Assembly (NCBI GenBank): GCA_943788635.1
Contig: CALSRA010000004.1
Location: 1 to 64,000 of the forward strand
DNA length: 64,000 nucleotides
Reading direction: 5' to 3'
DNA from: an uncultured Alphaproteobacteria bacterium
GTDB lineage: Bacteria; Pseudomonadota; Alphaproteobacteria; UBA8366; GCA-2717185
In this document: piece by piece, positions 26,315 through 35,326 of the stretch
Numbering within the stretch: position 1 is the stretch's first letter
Layout: each line of letters begins with the position of its first letter
Notes under the pieces: model-generated
What the model was told of the DNA's origin: nothing
The model's database searches: none
The model's input: the letters and a program-made list of their open reading frames with translations, nothing else
Translations under genes and position numbers: made by a program

Positions 26315-28140
26315 GTGAAAACACGCTGACAGACGACCCGCTGCGGTCTCTGCTCCGGGACCCCGGCCGCAAGACAGTCGCACGCAAGATGCTGCGTGAA
26401 GCCCTGGACGCCAAGCCGACAACGCTTACCTATATGGGTTTCAAGGCAAAGATTCCGGCGCCATCCGCGACACAGAAGATTGCGATCCTTTCATCCTTCA
26501 CCATCGAAACAATCGCGCCCTTTCTGGAAGTTGAATCCTTCCTGGCACAGTGGCGCGCGGAACCGACCTTCATCCAGTACAGCAACTGGCTCAATACACT
26601 CCATAACCCTGCATCCCTGGGGGAGAGCAATGCCGTTGTCCTGCTATTGCATGGCGAAGCCGTTCTGCCCTGGGACAGCACCAGTGCCGATGATGCCGTC
26701 GGCCTCCTGGACGCAGCCATCCAGTCGTTTCGCGATCAGTCGTCACTTCCACTCTTCATTGGACTGATCGCCGAGCCGCCGGAAAGCCAGGCGATGGGCC
26801 TTGGTAACCGGGCATACCAGGGCCGTGGCGCCTTGATCCAGAGAATCAACCAATGCATTGCCGGGCATGCGGCCCGATTGGCCAATGTCCATTGCCTCGA
26901 TATTCCCGAATGGGCCAGGGTCCACGGCGATACATGGTACGATCGCACCGGCTACCTGGCGAATATGACCCTGATATCACACAGGGCTCTACCCGCCCTT
27001 GCCCGTGGCATCGCACGCAATGTCGGCTGCCTGTTCAAACCACGTCGCAAAGTCCTTGCCATTGATTTGGATAACAGCCTGTGGGGAGGGGTTGTCGGAG
27101 AAGACGGCACAGATGGCATTGTCCTGTCCCCCGACAAATGGCCGGGTGCCGGTTTTGTTGCATTCCAACGTGTGCTGGCGCAGCTGCGCGACACGGGTAT
27201 TCTGCTTGTGATCAACAGCAAGAACAATGAAGCCGACGCACAGGCAGTCTTTCAAACGCGTCCGGAAATGGCCCTCGCCTGGGATGATTTCTCCGCAAGG
27301 CGCGTCAACTGGCAGGACAAGGCGAGTAACCTGGTGGAAATGTCGGAAGAACTGGGTCTCGGGCTCGACAGTTTTGTTTTTGCCGATGACAGCCCGGTCG
27401 AATGCGCTCTCGTGCAGGAAGCCCTGCCCATGGTTGATGTCGTTGAACTGGGCAAGAACCCCGCTGAATTCATCGATCGTCTTTTTGCCAGCGGCGCCTT
27501 TGATACGCTTGCCATTTCGAGGGAAGATCAGGCGCGGGCCGCCAGCTACCACTCCGAAAACCAGCGCAAATCTGTCCGGGCCCGGTCGCATGACCTCGGC
27601 GACTTTCTTGCCGGCCTCGACCTGCATCTGGAAATTCGGCCCATCGTGGCGGCATCGGCGGACCGGGCGCACCAGCTTCTTGCCAAGACGAACCAGTTCA
27701 ATCTGTCCCTGACCCGCCCGACCCCTGACGAGGTCCAAGCCCTCATGCAGGACGGTGAGCGGTTGTTCGGGGCTACGCTGAAGGATCGGTTCGGCGAATA
27801 CGGCATAATTGCGATCATGGAATTGCGCGACGCGACCGATACGCTGGACATCGCCAGCCTTGTGATCAGTTGCCGCGCACTGGGCCGACAGGTAGAGGAA
27901 GCCCTGATCCGCTTTGCCATCAATCAGGCGGAACGCCGATGCTGTTCAGCGCTTGGCGCGACTTTCCGTCACGGCCCGCGAAACCAGCAGGTCACTGCAT
28001 TTCTCGAAAGAATCGGTTTTCGCAAGATTACCGAAAGCAGTGAACGGACCGACTATACGCTCAACCCGCAAGACCTGCAGGCGCCCCTGCTGCGCCATAT
28101 CACCGTCGACGCACCGGAGATGGAAAGCATCACGTCATGA
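26311..28140 (+). CDS. FkbH-like HAD-IIIC protein, probable glyceryl- (or acyl-) ACP synthase
   Basis: A 609-residue protein. The HAD core is at residues ~245-375 with VLAIDLDNSLWGGVVGEDG (nucleophile Asp-x-Asp), INSKNNEADAQ and FADDSPVECALVQ. A C-terminal GNAT-like part (~430-600) ends in FLERIGFRKI. FkbH proteins load the glyceryl unit of 1,3-bisphosphoglycerate onto an ACP. The N-terminal ~240 residues are the SGNH/FkbH leader. The ACP gene follows by a four-base overlap, so the pair should produce glyceryl-ACP for transfer to a sugar amine. Other acyl products are possible. Confidence 0.78.
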   Translation: MSENTLTDDPLRSLLRDPGRKTVARKMLREALDAKPTTLTYMGFKAKIPAPSATQKIAILSSFTIETIAPFLEVESFLAQWRAEPTFIQYSNWLNTLHNPASLGESNAVVLLLHGEAVLPWDSTSADDAVGLLDAAIQSFRDQSSLPLFIGLIAEPPESQAMGLGNRAYQGRGALIQRINQCIAGHAARLANVHCLDIPEWARVHGDTWYDRTGYLANMTLISHRALPALARGIARNVGCLFKPRRKVLAIDLDNSLWGGVVGEDGTDGIVLSPDKWPGAGFVAFQRVLAQLRDTGILLVINSKNNEADAQAVFQTRPEMALAWDDFSARRVNWQDKASNLVEMSEELGLGLDSFVFADDSPVECALVQEALPMVDVVELGKNPAEFIDRLFASGAFDTLAISREDQARAASYHSENQRKSVRARSHDLGDFLAGLDLHLEIRPIVAASADRAHQLLAKTNQFNLSLTRPTPDEVQALMQDGERLFGATLKDRFGEYGIIAIMELRDATDTLDIASLVISCRALGRQVEEALIRFAINQAERRCCSALGATFRHGPRNQQVTAFLERIGFRKITESSERTDYTLNPQDLQAPLLRHITVDAPEMESITS

Positions 28141-28394
28141 CACCCGATAATCTGACTGAACAGTTGAAAATGCTGTTTGCTACGGTGCTGGAATTGCCCG
28201 TAGATCGCATAACACCCGAACTTTGCCCGGACAATTGCGCCGAGTGGGATTCGCTGCGGCATATCCATCTCGTAAGCGCGATCGACGAGACCTTCGAGGT
28301 TACCCTGACCTTTGAACAGCAGATAGAAATCATGACATTCGACCTCGCGATCGATGTTGTTACCGAAGCGCTGAACGGCGCTTCGGCGGAGTAG
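28137..28394 (+). CDS. Acyl carrier protein
   Basis: An 85-residue acidic helical protein, usual size for an ACP. The 4'-phosphopantetheine attachment Ser lies in the EWDSLRHIHLV motif (Asp-Ser-Leu) near residue 40. It starts within the stop of the FkbH-like gene, so it is dedicated to this cassette and separate from fatty acid synthesis. It would carry the acyl or glyceryl group made by the neighbouring enzymes. No adenylation enzyme is nearby, which favours loading by FkbH. Confidence 0.85.
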   Translation: MTPDNLTEQLKMLFATVLELPVDRITPELCPDNCAEWDSLRHIHLVSAIDETFEVTLTFEQQIEIMTFDLAIDVVTEALNGASAE

Positions 28395-28401
28395 GTTTCG
28401 C

Positions 28402-30444
28402 ATGCGCACAATCGCGATCATCCAGGCACGCATGGGGTCATCCCGGCTGCCGGGAAAAGTTCTGATGGACCTGCACGGCGAAACAACGCTGGGTCGTGTG
28501 GTGATGGCGGCGCGTGCCATCGCCGGCGTCGACGCGGCGGTTGTCGCGACATCTGCCGCCCCATCCGATGACCCGGTCGCCGCATGGTGCGAAGAGCAGA
28601 ACATACGTTTCTATCGCGGTCCCGAAAACGATGTCCTCGAACGCATGCGCATCGCCGCCAAGGGTGAAAATGCCGAAATTGTCATGCGACTGACCGCTGA
28701 TTGCCCGCTGCTGGACCCGGCGGTCTGCGGACAGGTGCTTTTGCTGCGCGAACAGACAAATTCGGATTACGCCAGCAATGTCGATCCGGCAACATGGCCG
28801 GACGGCTTGGATTGTGAAGTCTTTACCATGAGCGCGCTATCCGCTGCATCGCAGGAAGCAACCGCCGCCGCGGACCGGGAACATGTCACACCCTTTATCC
28901 GGCGCAACCGCGGCCGTTTCAAGGTTGCGAATTTAGGCTGTTCCATCCCGGGCCTGCAACATCATCGCTGGACACTGGACACAGAGAGCGACCTTAAATT
29001 TCTGCGCGCCGTGCTCGCCGAACTGCCGGAGAACCGGCCGGTAACGCATCCCGAAGTGCTCAACATATTGCGCAAGTTTCCGGAATTGGCGGCCTTGAAC
29101 AAGGACGAGCAGCGCAATGCGGGATCGGCGACCAGCGCCGCGAACAAGGCGCCGGAAAACCGCACGTTCACCGTTTCCGACACAGCGCTGGCACGCGCGT
29201 GCAAGTCTATTCCCCTTGGTTCCCAGACGTTCTCGAAAAGCGCCATCCAGCTCCCGGCCGGCGAAACGCCATATTTCCTGTTCCATGGCGATGGTGGCCG
29301 TGTGTGGGATGTGGATGGAAACGCCTATGTCGACCTGGGCTGCGGGCTGCTTTCCGTGACATTGGGTTATCGCGACCCGGATGTGGATGCCGCCATTCGG
29401 GCCCAGATGAATAACGGCATCAGCTTCTCGCTCGCGACGGAACTGGAAACACAGCTTGCCGAACGGCTGATCGAAATTATCCCCTGTGCCGAAATGGTCC
29501 GTTTCGGCAAGAACGGATCGGATGCCACAAGCGGCTGCATCCGGGTTGCCCGCGCGGCAACCGGCCGCGACAGAGTCGCCGTTTGCGGATATCACGGCTG
29601 GCAGGAATGGTATATCGGTGCGACATCGCGGAACAAGGGCATTCCGAAAGCCGTCAGCGCCCTGACCCACCCCTTTCCCTATAACAATCTCGACGCGCTG
29701 CATGCGCTGCTCAAACAATACCCCGGTGAATTCGCCGCCGTTATCATGGAACCGATGAGCACGATCGAACCGGCGCCCGGCTACCATGCGGAACTGGCTG
29801 CGCTGGCGCGCCAGCATGGCGCGGTATTCGTCTTCGACGAGATTGTAACCGGGTTCCGCTACAGTCTCGGTGGCGCACAGGAATATTTCGGCGTGACTCC
29901 GGATCTGGCCGCCTTCGGAAAGGGCATGGGCAACGGCATGCCCATATCCGCTGTTGTCGGTCGCGCCGACCTGATGGCGGAAATGGGGGAAGTCTTCTTT
30001 TCGTCCACCTTCGGCGGCGAAACCCTGTCGCTTGCGGCTTCCATCGCCGTTATCGACAAGATGCGGCGCGAACCGGTGATCGAGAAAATCTGGCAGACGG
30101 GGCAGCGACTGGCGACGGAAGTCACCCAACGTATCGCACAACACGACCTGCAAAACGTCTTCACATTGTGCGGCAAGGCACCCTGGACCCTGGTGGCGTT
30201 TCAGGATCATCCCGCAGCCCGCAAGGAAGCCATCCGCACCCTGTGGATGCGCGAAATGACCCGCCACGGCGTCCTGACTCTCGGCAGCCACAATATCTGC
30301 TACGCCCATGACGATGGGGATATGGCCACCGCGGTCGCGGCCTGGGATCACGCCCTGTCGGCCGTTAGTTCGTCGCTTGACGGTGGCGCCCTTGAGAAAG
30401 AACTCACCTGCCCGGTCATTGAACCGATCTTCCGGGTACGATAA
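28402..30444 (+). CDS. Fusion of an SpsF-like cytidylyltransferase and a class III aminotransferase
   Basis: A 680-residue bifunctional protein. Residues ~1-235 are a CTP_transf_3/SpsF-type domain: AIIQARMGSSRLPGKVLMDL, FYRGPENDVLERM and RLTADCPLLDP. Residues ~255-680 are a class III (glutamate-1-semialdehyde aminomutase-like) PLP domain with GSDATSGCIRVARA, FDEIVTGFR and the Schiff-base Lys at about 507 in AAFGKGMGNG. SpsF homologues occur in spore-coat and nonulosonate loci. The first domain could make the CMP-pseudaminate that a PseF would otherwise make, and the second could install an amine on the sugar or acyl group. It starts eight bases after the ACP gene. The fusion may be specific to this cassette. 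Confidence 0.75.
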   Translation: MRTIAIIQARMGSSRLPGKVLMDLHGETTLGRVVMAARAIAGVDAAVVATSAAPSDDPVAAWCEEQNIRFYRGPENDVLERMRIAAKGENAEIVMRLTADCPLLDPAVCGQVLLLREQTNSDYASNVDPATWPDGLDCEVFTMSALSAASQEATAAADREHVTPFIRRNRGRFKVANLGCSIPGLQHHRWTLDTESDLKFLRAVLAELPENRPVTHPEVLNILRKFPELAALNKDEQRNAGSATSAANKAPENRTFTVSDTALARACKSIPLGSQTFSKSAIQLPAGETPYFLFHGDGGRVWDVDGNAYVDLGCGLLSVTLGYRDPDVDAAIRAQMNNGISFSLATELETQLAERLIEIIPCAEMVRFGKNGSDATSGCIRVARAATGRDRVAVCGYHGWQEWYIGATSRNKGIPKAVSALTHPFPYNNLDALHALLKQYPGEFAAVIMEPMSTIEPAPGYHAELAALARQHGAVFVFDEIVTGFRYSLGGAQEYFGVTPDLAAFGKGMGNGMPISAVVGRADLMAEMGEVFFSSTFGGETLSLAASIAVIDKMRREPVIEKIWQTGQRLATEVTQRIAQHDLQNVFTLCGKAPWTLVAFQDHPAARKEAIRTLWMREMTRHGVLTLGSHNICYAHDDGDMATAVAAWDHALSAVSSSLDGGALEKELTCPVIEPIFRVR

Positions 30445-30468
30445 GCAGCAAGAACAGGAGCTACGGAA

Positions 30469-31143
30469 ATGTCCAGACAGTCCGACTGGTCGGATGAAGC
30501 CATGTGGGCGGCCTATAACGACTTCCACTATCGTTGCGATACGCACCGGTTCCAGAAGCTGTTCACCCGCGCCGAGCTGGTGCGTCGTATCGCCGATGTT
30601 CCGGGTGACATTATTGATGCCGGTGCCTTCAAGGGAACCAGTACCCTGCAGTTTGCACATGCGCTGGAGACCTATCAGCCCAATTCCCGAACCCGGGTAT
30701 TGAGTTTCGATACCTTCGAAGCGGTCTTTCCGCAGGCGCGTGCGGATGAAAAAGCAAGCGCCGATCATCACATGCAGACCTACGACGTTACGGCCTATGA
30801 GATGCTGAGCGCGGCCGTTAAACGCCAAGGGTTATCAAACAGGGTCGAAATTGTGCGGGGTGATATTACCGAGACGATGCCAGCGCTGATCGCGGACAGG
30901 CCAGGTCTTCGAGTCAGCCTGCTGCATTGCGATCTTGATGTTTACGCGCCGACCCTTGCAGTCCTGCAGAACATGTGGCCACGGGTCGTCCGGGGCGGAA
31001 TTGTTGTGTTTGACGAATACGCTGTCGACAATTGGGGGGAATCCGATGCGGTGGACGAATTCCTCAGCACCATTCCCGGCGCGCCGAAGCTGAAGATTCT
31101 GCCGGGTAGCCCGACCCCTACCGCGTATTGCATCAAGGAATGA
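30469..31143 (+). CDS. TylF/macrocin-type O-methyltransferase
   Basis: A 224-residue class I methyltransferase of the TylF family. DIIDAGAFKGTSTLQFAHAL is motif I, LSFDTFEAVF motif II, and LLHCDLDVYAPTLAVL with VVFDEYAVDNWG carries the metal-binding Asp residues of this Mg-dependent group. AGGAG nine bases before the ATG is a clear ribosome-binding site. TylF enzymes methylate sugar or polyol hydroxyls. In C. jejuni flagellin, di-O-methylglyceryl pseudaminic acid is known, so methylation of a glyceryl group made by the FkbH/ACP pair is a plausible role; this is inference. Confidence 0.75.
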   Translation: MSRQSDWSDEAMWAAYNDFHYRCDTHRFQKLFTRAELVRRIADVPGDIIDAGAFKGTSTLQFAHALETYQPNSRTRVLSFDTFEAVFPQARADEKASADHHMQTYDVTAYEMLSAAVKRQGLSNRVEIVRGDITETMPALIADRPGLRVSLLHCDLDVYAPTLAVLQNMWPRVVRGGIVVFDEYAVDNWGESDAVDEFLSTIPGAPKLKILPGSPTPTAYCIKE

Positions 31144-31159
31144 GGCAGGACCGCCGACA

Positions 31160-32683
31160 ATGAAAAGCTTCCGTGAAGTCGAATCCGGCCGCCGCGATTA
31201 TCATCGCGACGGTGCGTTGAACAGCGTCCACCGATCCTCTTTGACCGTACCGGAAATATCAGGCTCAGAGGTCGAGATCAGCTTCATCAACCATTTCCTG
31301 CTGAAGCGCGGTTACAAATCCGTCGGCTGCCGTATTACGGCGATTGACCATAACGGCAGGCGCATCGAATCCCGATTGCTGACGATCGACGAACCGCGTG
31401 TCTATACCATTCCCCTGACGGGAATGGTGGATGTACCTGCGGCCAACTACCTCGTGGAATTCTACGCCGCCGAAAACCTGTACATTCCGTTTCCGGCCGT
31501 AATGGTAAATCACCGCGGTCCGGCGCATTTCAACACGGTCCATGCCTATAACCGTGTTCTGAATGACGTCTTTGAGGATGACACGATCAATGCACACCCT
31601 GTCCGCGAAGCGTCCATCGACATACGGATCGACGCAGAGACAGACACCTTTGCCCTGTTCAGCAGCGGTCCCCAACGATGTCAGGGAATGCTCAACCTCG
31701 AACTCACGAGTGGCAACAGCAAGCGGGCCGCAACGGTCAAGCTGGACATTCCCCGACTCGGTAACCGGGAAATATCGCTTCGGGAGCATTTTCCCGACCT
31801 GTCCCAGGTTTCCAATGGAATCCTGAAAATCGAGCAACCCACGCAGTTCATGTTTTATGGCCGAATGCTGACCGGCACGCGCAAGGCAGATGGCGCAATG
31901 ACCGCGAACCACAGCTACTACGATTCATCGGACACGAAGGAATACTGGGATAACAATCTGCCATCCTACCGGCTGTACCCGATGCTGCCGGCAATCGAAA
32001 ACATCATCCGCATGTATCCCATTATGTCGCCGGGCCGGCTGGCGTTGACACTGGACCTGCACGCCGGTGACGGCCGGTTACTGAAGACGCAGGAAATCGG
32101 CATGATTGACAGCCCCGGCGATTCACAGGTCGACTTGTCGGTCAACGCCATATTGGCCGAGAACGGGATGAACCCCTGTGATGTCGCCGCATTTGCCCTG
32201 CACGCGGCGCCCGGGGCCGGCAACACCCCGACACGGATCAATCACCAGCTGGTGCACAAGGCCTCAGACCAGTGCGGACTGGCGGCTTCGATCAATGTTT
32301 CCCTGAACAATCCGAATGTGTTCACGCCGGCCGGCAAGTCCGGTTTCGCCTGGGGTCAGACACCCGTTGGCGGCGATATCGAAACCACACTGGGCCTCGT
32401 CGGGAACAACCCGGATGCAGCCGACACCGACATCCATATTGCCTTCTTCAGTGAGGCCGGCGAACTTTGTACACAGGATTACGCCCTGCCCGGCGGCGGC
32501 AGCCTGTGTTTCGATGTCGAACAGGAACTGTCCCGGCTGACCGGTAAAAAGATCGGGGCATTACTGGGTGATGAAACAGCGAATGTCTGGTACACGGCGA
32601 CGTCGCAGCGCCCGGATCTGTCCGGATTTGCCGTAACGCGTCATCGCGGTTCCGGTCATTGCAGCGGCGAACACTCTTTCTGA
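31160..32683 (+). CDS. Hypothetical beta-rich protein
   Basis: A 507-residue protein with no signal peptide, membrane segment or motif that I recognise. Long stretches alternate in beta-strand fashion (VEISFINHFLLKRGYKSVG, AANYLVEFYAAENLYIP, HFNTVHAYNRVLNDVFEDD). It is 16 bases downstream of the TylF-type gene and 15 bases upstream of pseG, hence in the same operon. Its plan is loosely like the proteins at 14791 and 15829, which also follow a sugar methyltransferase. I can only note it as a companion of the nonulosonate modules. Confidence 0.4.
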   Translation: MKSFREVESGRRDYHRDGALNSVHRSSLTVPEISGSEVEISFINHFLLKRGYKSVGCRITAIDHNGRRIESRLLTIDEPRVYTIPLTGMVDVPAANYLVEFYAAENLYIPFPAVMVNHRGPAHFNTVHAYNRVLNDVFEDDTINAHPVREASIDIRIDAETDTFALFSSGPQRCQGMLNLELTSGNSKRAATVKLDIPRLGNREISLREHFPDLSQVSNGILKIEQPTQFMFYGRMLTGTRKADGAMTANHSYYDSSDTKEYWDNNLPSYRLYPMLPAIENIIRMYPIMSPGRLALTLDLHAGDGRLLKTQEIGMIDSPGDSQVDLSVNAILAENGMNPCDVAAFALHAAPGAGNTPTRINHQLVHKASDQCGLAASINVSLNNPNVFTPAGKSGFAWGQTPVGGDIETTLGLVGNNPDAADTDIHIAFFSEAGELCTQDYALPGGGSLCFDVEQELSRLTGKKIGALLGDETANVWYTATSQRPDLSGFAVTRHRGSGHCSGEHSF

Positions 32684-32698
32684 TCCGGCTTCCAGCTC

Positions 32699-34204
32699 AT
32701 GAATCCCGCCCAACCACTCGCCGTTTTCCGCGCTGATGCAGATCGCATGACAGGCGGCGGACATTTTATGCGCTGCAAGGCACTGTCCTATACCTTCCGG
32801 GCCGCCGGATGGCGCACAAGAATGGCAACCCGCCGAACCACGCTGGACGTCATGCGGAACTTTATGGACGCAGCAGACGACTGCGTGCTGATCGAGGCGG
32901 ATTCGCCGCGTTGCGAAGCAGCCGCAATCGGCATCGCCCTTGAGGAACCCTGCGACCTGATGGTTGTTGACCATTACGAAATGGACAGGACCTTCGAAAC
33001 GGCGACGCGCGACTACAGTCGCTCGGTCCTCGTTATCGACGACCTGGCGGACCGGCCGCACGATTGCGACTGGTTACTGGATCAGGGCGGCACACGGCAG
33101 GCACACGATTACGACGCTCTCGTACCGCCCGCCTGCAGACTCCTGATCGGGCCGCAATACGCTATGCTGCGTCTGGAATTTTTGCAGCACCGTATCATTC
33201 AGCACAGAACAACCCGCAGCTTGAACCGCATCCTGGTCAGCCTCGGCGCGACCGACCCCGAGGGGCTCTCGCTCCGGGCGCTGGACGGCATTGCGGCGAC
33301 GAACCTGCCTGTTGCAATCGATATCGTGGCCGCCGAAAATTCACCACATCTTGGCGCCTTGCGGCAACGGATAGAGACCCTGCCCGACAATCAATCGTCC
33401 GTTCTGCACCTCGACTCCGGTAACATGGCGGCATTAATGGCATCGGCCGACCTGGCAATAGGCGCGGGTGGCGTATCTTCTTGGGAACGATGCTGCCTGG
33501 GATTACCCACATTGATGATCATCGTCGCAGATAACCAGACAGAAAACGCAACCGCACTCGCCAGAGCCGGTGCGGCCGTCATTCTGGGCAACAAGTCCGC
33601 TGTCACGGCGGAAATGATTGCGGACAACATTTCCAGGCTTTCGCAGGACGAGGAAACCCGGCAAAGCCTTTCCCGCGCGGCATTCGGGCTTTGTGACGGG
33701 TTGGGTACGCGCCGGACCGCGCTACGCATTGCGTCCGGCGAAACCGCCCACGATGGACAGCCCGTTTCGCTGCGTCCTGCGGTGATGGCGGATACGGAGA
33801 TGATCTATGCCTGGCAGATGGCACCGGAGACGAGGGCCTTCGCACGCAATCCCGAGCTGCCGGCACGGGAAGAACACAATGCATGGGTGGCCCGCTGCAT
33901 ATCCGACGATAGGGTCTTGTTGAACGTCGTGCTGCATGGCGAAGAGCCGTCCGGTGTCCTGCGCCTGGACCGGCAAGCCGGAGTAGATAACGGCCCCCTC
34001 GAAATGGAAGTCTCCATATACGTCGCCCCGGGCCATTACCGGATAGGCGTCGCCCGCTGCGCCCTGTCACTGGCCTGCAAACTCGTCCCCGAAGCGAAAT
34101 TGCTGGCGGAAATCCTGCCCGGCAATGTCGCGTCACAGGCGCTTTTCCAAAAGGCCGGATTTACGCGGCACAACGGCCTGTATCATCTGGCGGCACAGGC
34201 ATGA
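32699..34204 (+). CDS. pseG: PseG UDP-sugar hydrolase fused to a PseH-like GNAT domain
   Basis: A 501-residue fusion. Residues ~1-345 are PseG: FRADADRMTGGGHFMRC gives the catalytic His at 22, and ADLAIGAGGVSSWERCCLGLP binds UDP. PseG removes UDP from the 2,4-diacetamido-altropyranose. From residue ~353 a GNAT domain (SLRPAVMADTEMIYAWQ to [19 protein letters not shown]) would act as PseH, acetylating the 4-amine one step earlier. Stand-alone enzymes are the usual arrangement. Bases 32980 onward are duplicated in inverted orientation at 35327-37049. The stop overlaps pseI (ATGA). Confidence 0.85.
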   Translation: MNPAQPLAVFRADADRMTGGGHFMRCKALSYTFRAAGWRTRMATRRTTLDVMRNFMDAADDCVLIEADSPRCEAAAIGIALEEPCDLMVVDHYEMDRTFETATRDYSRSVLVIDDLADRPHDCDWLLDQGGTRQAHDYDALVPPACRLLIGPQYAMLRLEFLQHRIIQHRTTRSLNRILVSLGATDPEGLSLRALDGIAATNLPVAIDIVAAENSPHLGALRQRIETLPDNQSSVLHLDSGNMAALMASADLAIGAGGVSSWERCCLGLPTLMIIVADNQTENATALARAGAAVILGNKSAVTAEMIADNISRLSQDEETRQSLSRAAFGLCDGLGTRRTALRIASGETAHDGQPVSLRPAVMADTEMIYAWQMAPETRAFARNPELPAREEHNAWVARCISDDRVLLNVVLHGEEPSGVLRLDRQAGVDNGPLEMEVSIYVAPGHYRIGVARCALSLACKLVPEAKLLAEILPGNVASQALFQKAGFTRHNGLYHLAAQA

Positions 34205-34702
34205 CCCGGAAATCCATCACGATAGCCGGCCGCGAAATAGGCCCGGACTCCCCCCCCTATATAGTCGCGGAACTGTCGGCCAACCACAATGGCGACATCA
34301 ACCGCGCCTTTGCCATCATGGAAGCCGCGCGGGATGCCGGCGCGCACGCCGTGAAACTGCAAACCTATACCGCGGATACGATAACGATTGATCATGACGG
34401 CCCCGGCTTCGTCATCGAAGGCGGGTTATGGGATGGGCGGCGTCTGCATGAACTGTATCAGGAAGCTTCCACCCCATGGGACTGGCACCGCGCGCTGTTC
34501 GATAAAGGCCGCGAATTGGGCATTGCCGTATTCAGCTCGCCATTCGACGAAACGGCAATTGAGCTCCTGGAATCGCTGCAAGCGCCGGCCTACAAGATCG
34601 CATCTTTCGAACTGGTCGACCTGCCGCTTATCCGGCAGGCGGCGATGACGGGAAAGCCTCTTGTCATGTCCACGGGCATGGCCAATCTGGCGGAAATCGG
34701 GG
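32980..34702 (+). repeat. Left arm of a 1.72-kb inverted duplication (pseG residue 95 to pseI residue 167)
   Basis: This 1723-base stretch recurs, reverse complemented, at 35327-37049 (coordinates sum to 70029). Along the parts compared the copies agree except for one base at 34692 and one near 34636, the latter changing Gln to Arg in the copy; a full alignment was not run. The left arm sits in intact pseG and pseI genes. Confidence 0.9.
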
Positions 34703-35268
34703 ACGCCGTCTCTGCGGCCCGTGAGGCCGGTTGCGACCAGCTGATCCTGCTGCATTGCGTCAGCAGTTATCCGGCGCCGGCGGACCAGAGCAACCTTCGC
34801 ACCATCGCGGACCTCACGATGCGCTTCGATGTCATCACCGGGCTATCCGACCATACCCTCGGCACGTCGGTATCCATTGCCGCCACGGCGCTGGGAGCGC
34901 CATTCATCGAAAAGCATTTCACCTTGCGCCGGTCCGATGGTGGCCCGGACTCCGCATTTTCGCTTGAACCAGCCGAACTCGAACAGCTTGTAGAGGGCAC
35001 GCTGACAGCCTGGCAGGCACTTGGCCGGGTCAATTACGACCGCACGGAAAGCGAACGCGGCAATGTCCAGTTTCGACGGTCGCTTTATGCCGTCGCGGAT
35101 ATCCGTGAAGGAGAACTTCTGACCGCCCGTAACACCCGTTCGATCCGCCCCGGTTTCGGCCTGCCCCCCAAGCATTTTCCCGAGATCCTCGGCAAACGCG
35201 CCACGCGCGATATACCACGCGGCACACCGCTTGCCTTCAGCATGATTGCAGGCGGTAACGGGGCATGA
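34201..35268 (+). CDS. pseI: Pseudaminic acid synthase PseI
   Basis: A 355-residue NeuB-family enzyme: [20 protein letters not shown] (PEP-binding barrel start), [25 protein letters not shown] equivalent ([14 protein letters not shown]), GLSDHTLGTSVSIAA and FIEKHFTLRRSDGGPD, then a C-terminal SAF domain ending at ~350. It condenses the deacetylated 6-deoxy-altrose with PEP to pseudaminic acid. The [11 protein letters not shown] start is typical for PseI, in contrast to the IAEAGVNHNG of the LegI at 9.1 kb. Codons 1-167 are copied in the inverted duplication. It overlaps the following truncated gene by four bases. Confidence 0.9.
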   Translation: MTRKSITIAGREIGPDSPPYIVAELSANHNGDINRAFAIMEAARDAGAHAVKLQTYTADTITIDHDGPGFVIEGGLWDGRRLHELYQEASTPWDWHRALFDKGRELGIAVFSSPFDETAIELLESLQAPAYKIASFELVDLPLIRQAAMTGKPLVMSTGMANLAEIGDAVSAAREAGCDQLILLHCVSSYPAPADQSNLRTIADLTMRFDVITGLSDHTLGTSVSIAATALGAPFIEKHFTLRRSDGGPDSAFSLEPAELEQLVEGTLTAWQALGRVNYDRTESERGNVQFRRSLYAVADIREGELLTARNTRSIRPGFGLPPKHFPEILGKRATRDIPRGTPLAFSMIAGGNGA

Positions 35269-35326
35269 CCGGCGCCATGCCGCGTTTCATTTTCACGGTT
35301 TCAACCGGCCGCAGCGGGCAGGCATC
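35265..35326 (+). pseudogene. Start of a sulfotransferase-like gene, cut by the inverted duplication
   Basis: From an ATG overlapping the pseI stop (or the ATG at 35277) the frame reads [17 protein letters not shown]. The Phe-Ile-Phe-x-x-x-x-Thr-Gly-Arg-Ser-Gly pattern is the 5'-phosphosulfate-binding loop of sulfotransferases. At 35327 the sequence switches to the inverted pse copy and the resemblance stops. The rest of the gene is missing. Confidence 0.5.

Noticed and set aside
28933-30828. Long (631-codon) minus-strand open frame through the SpsF-aminotransferase gene
   Set aside because: It is antisense to a well-conserved two-domain enzyme and its translation has no family-like features; GC-rich codons leave the opposite strand open by chance.
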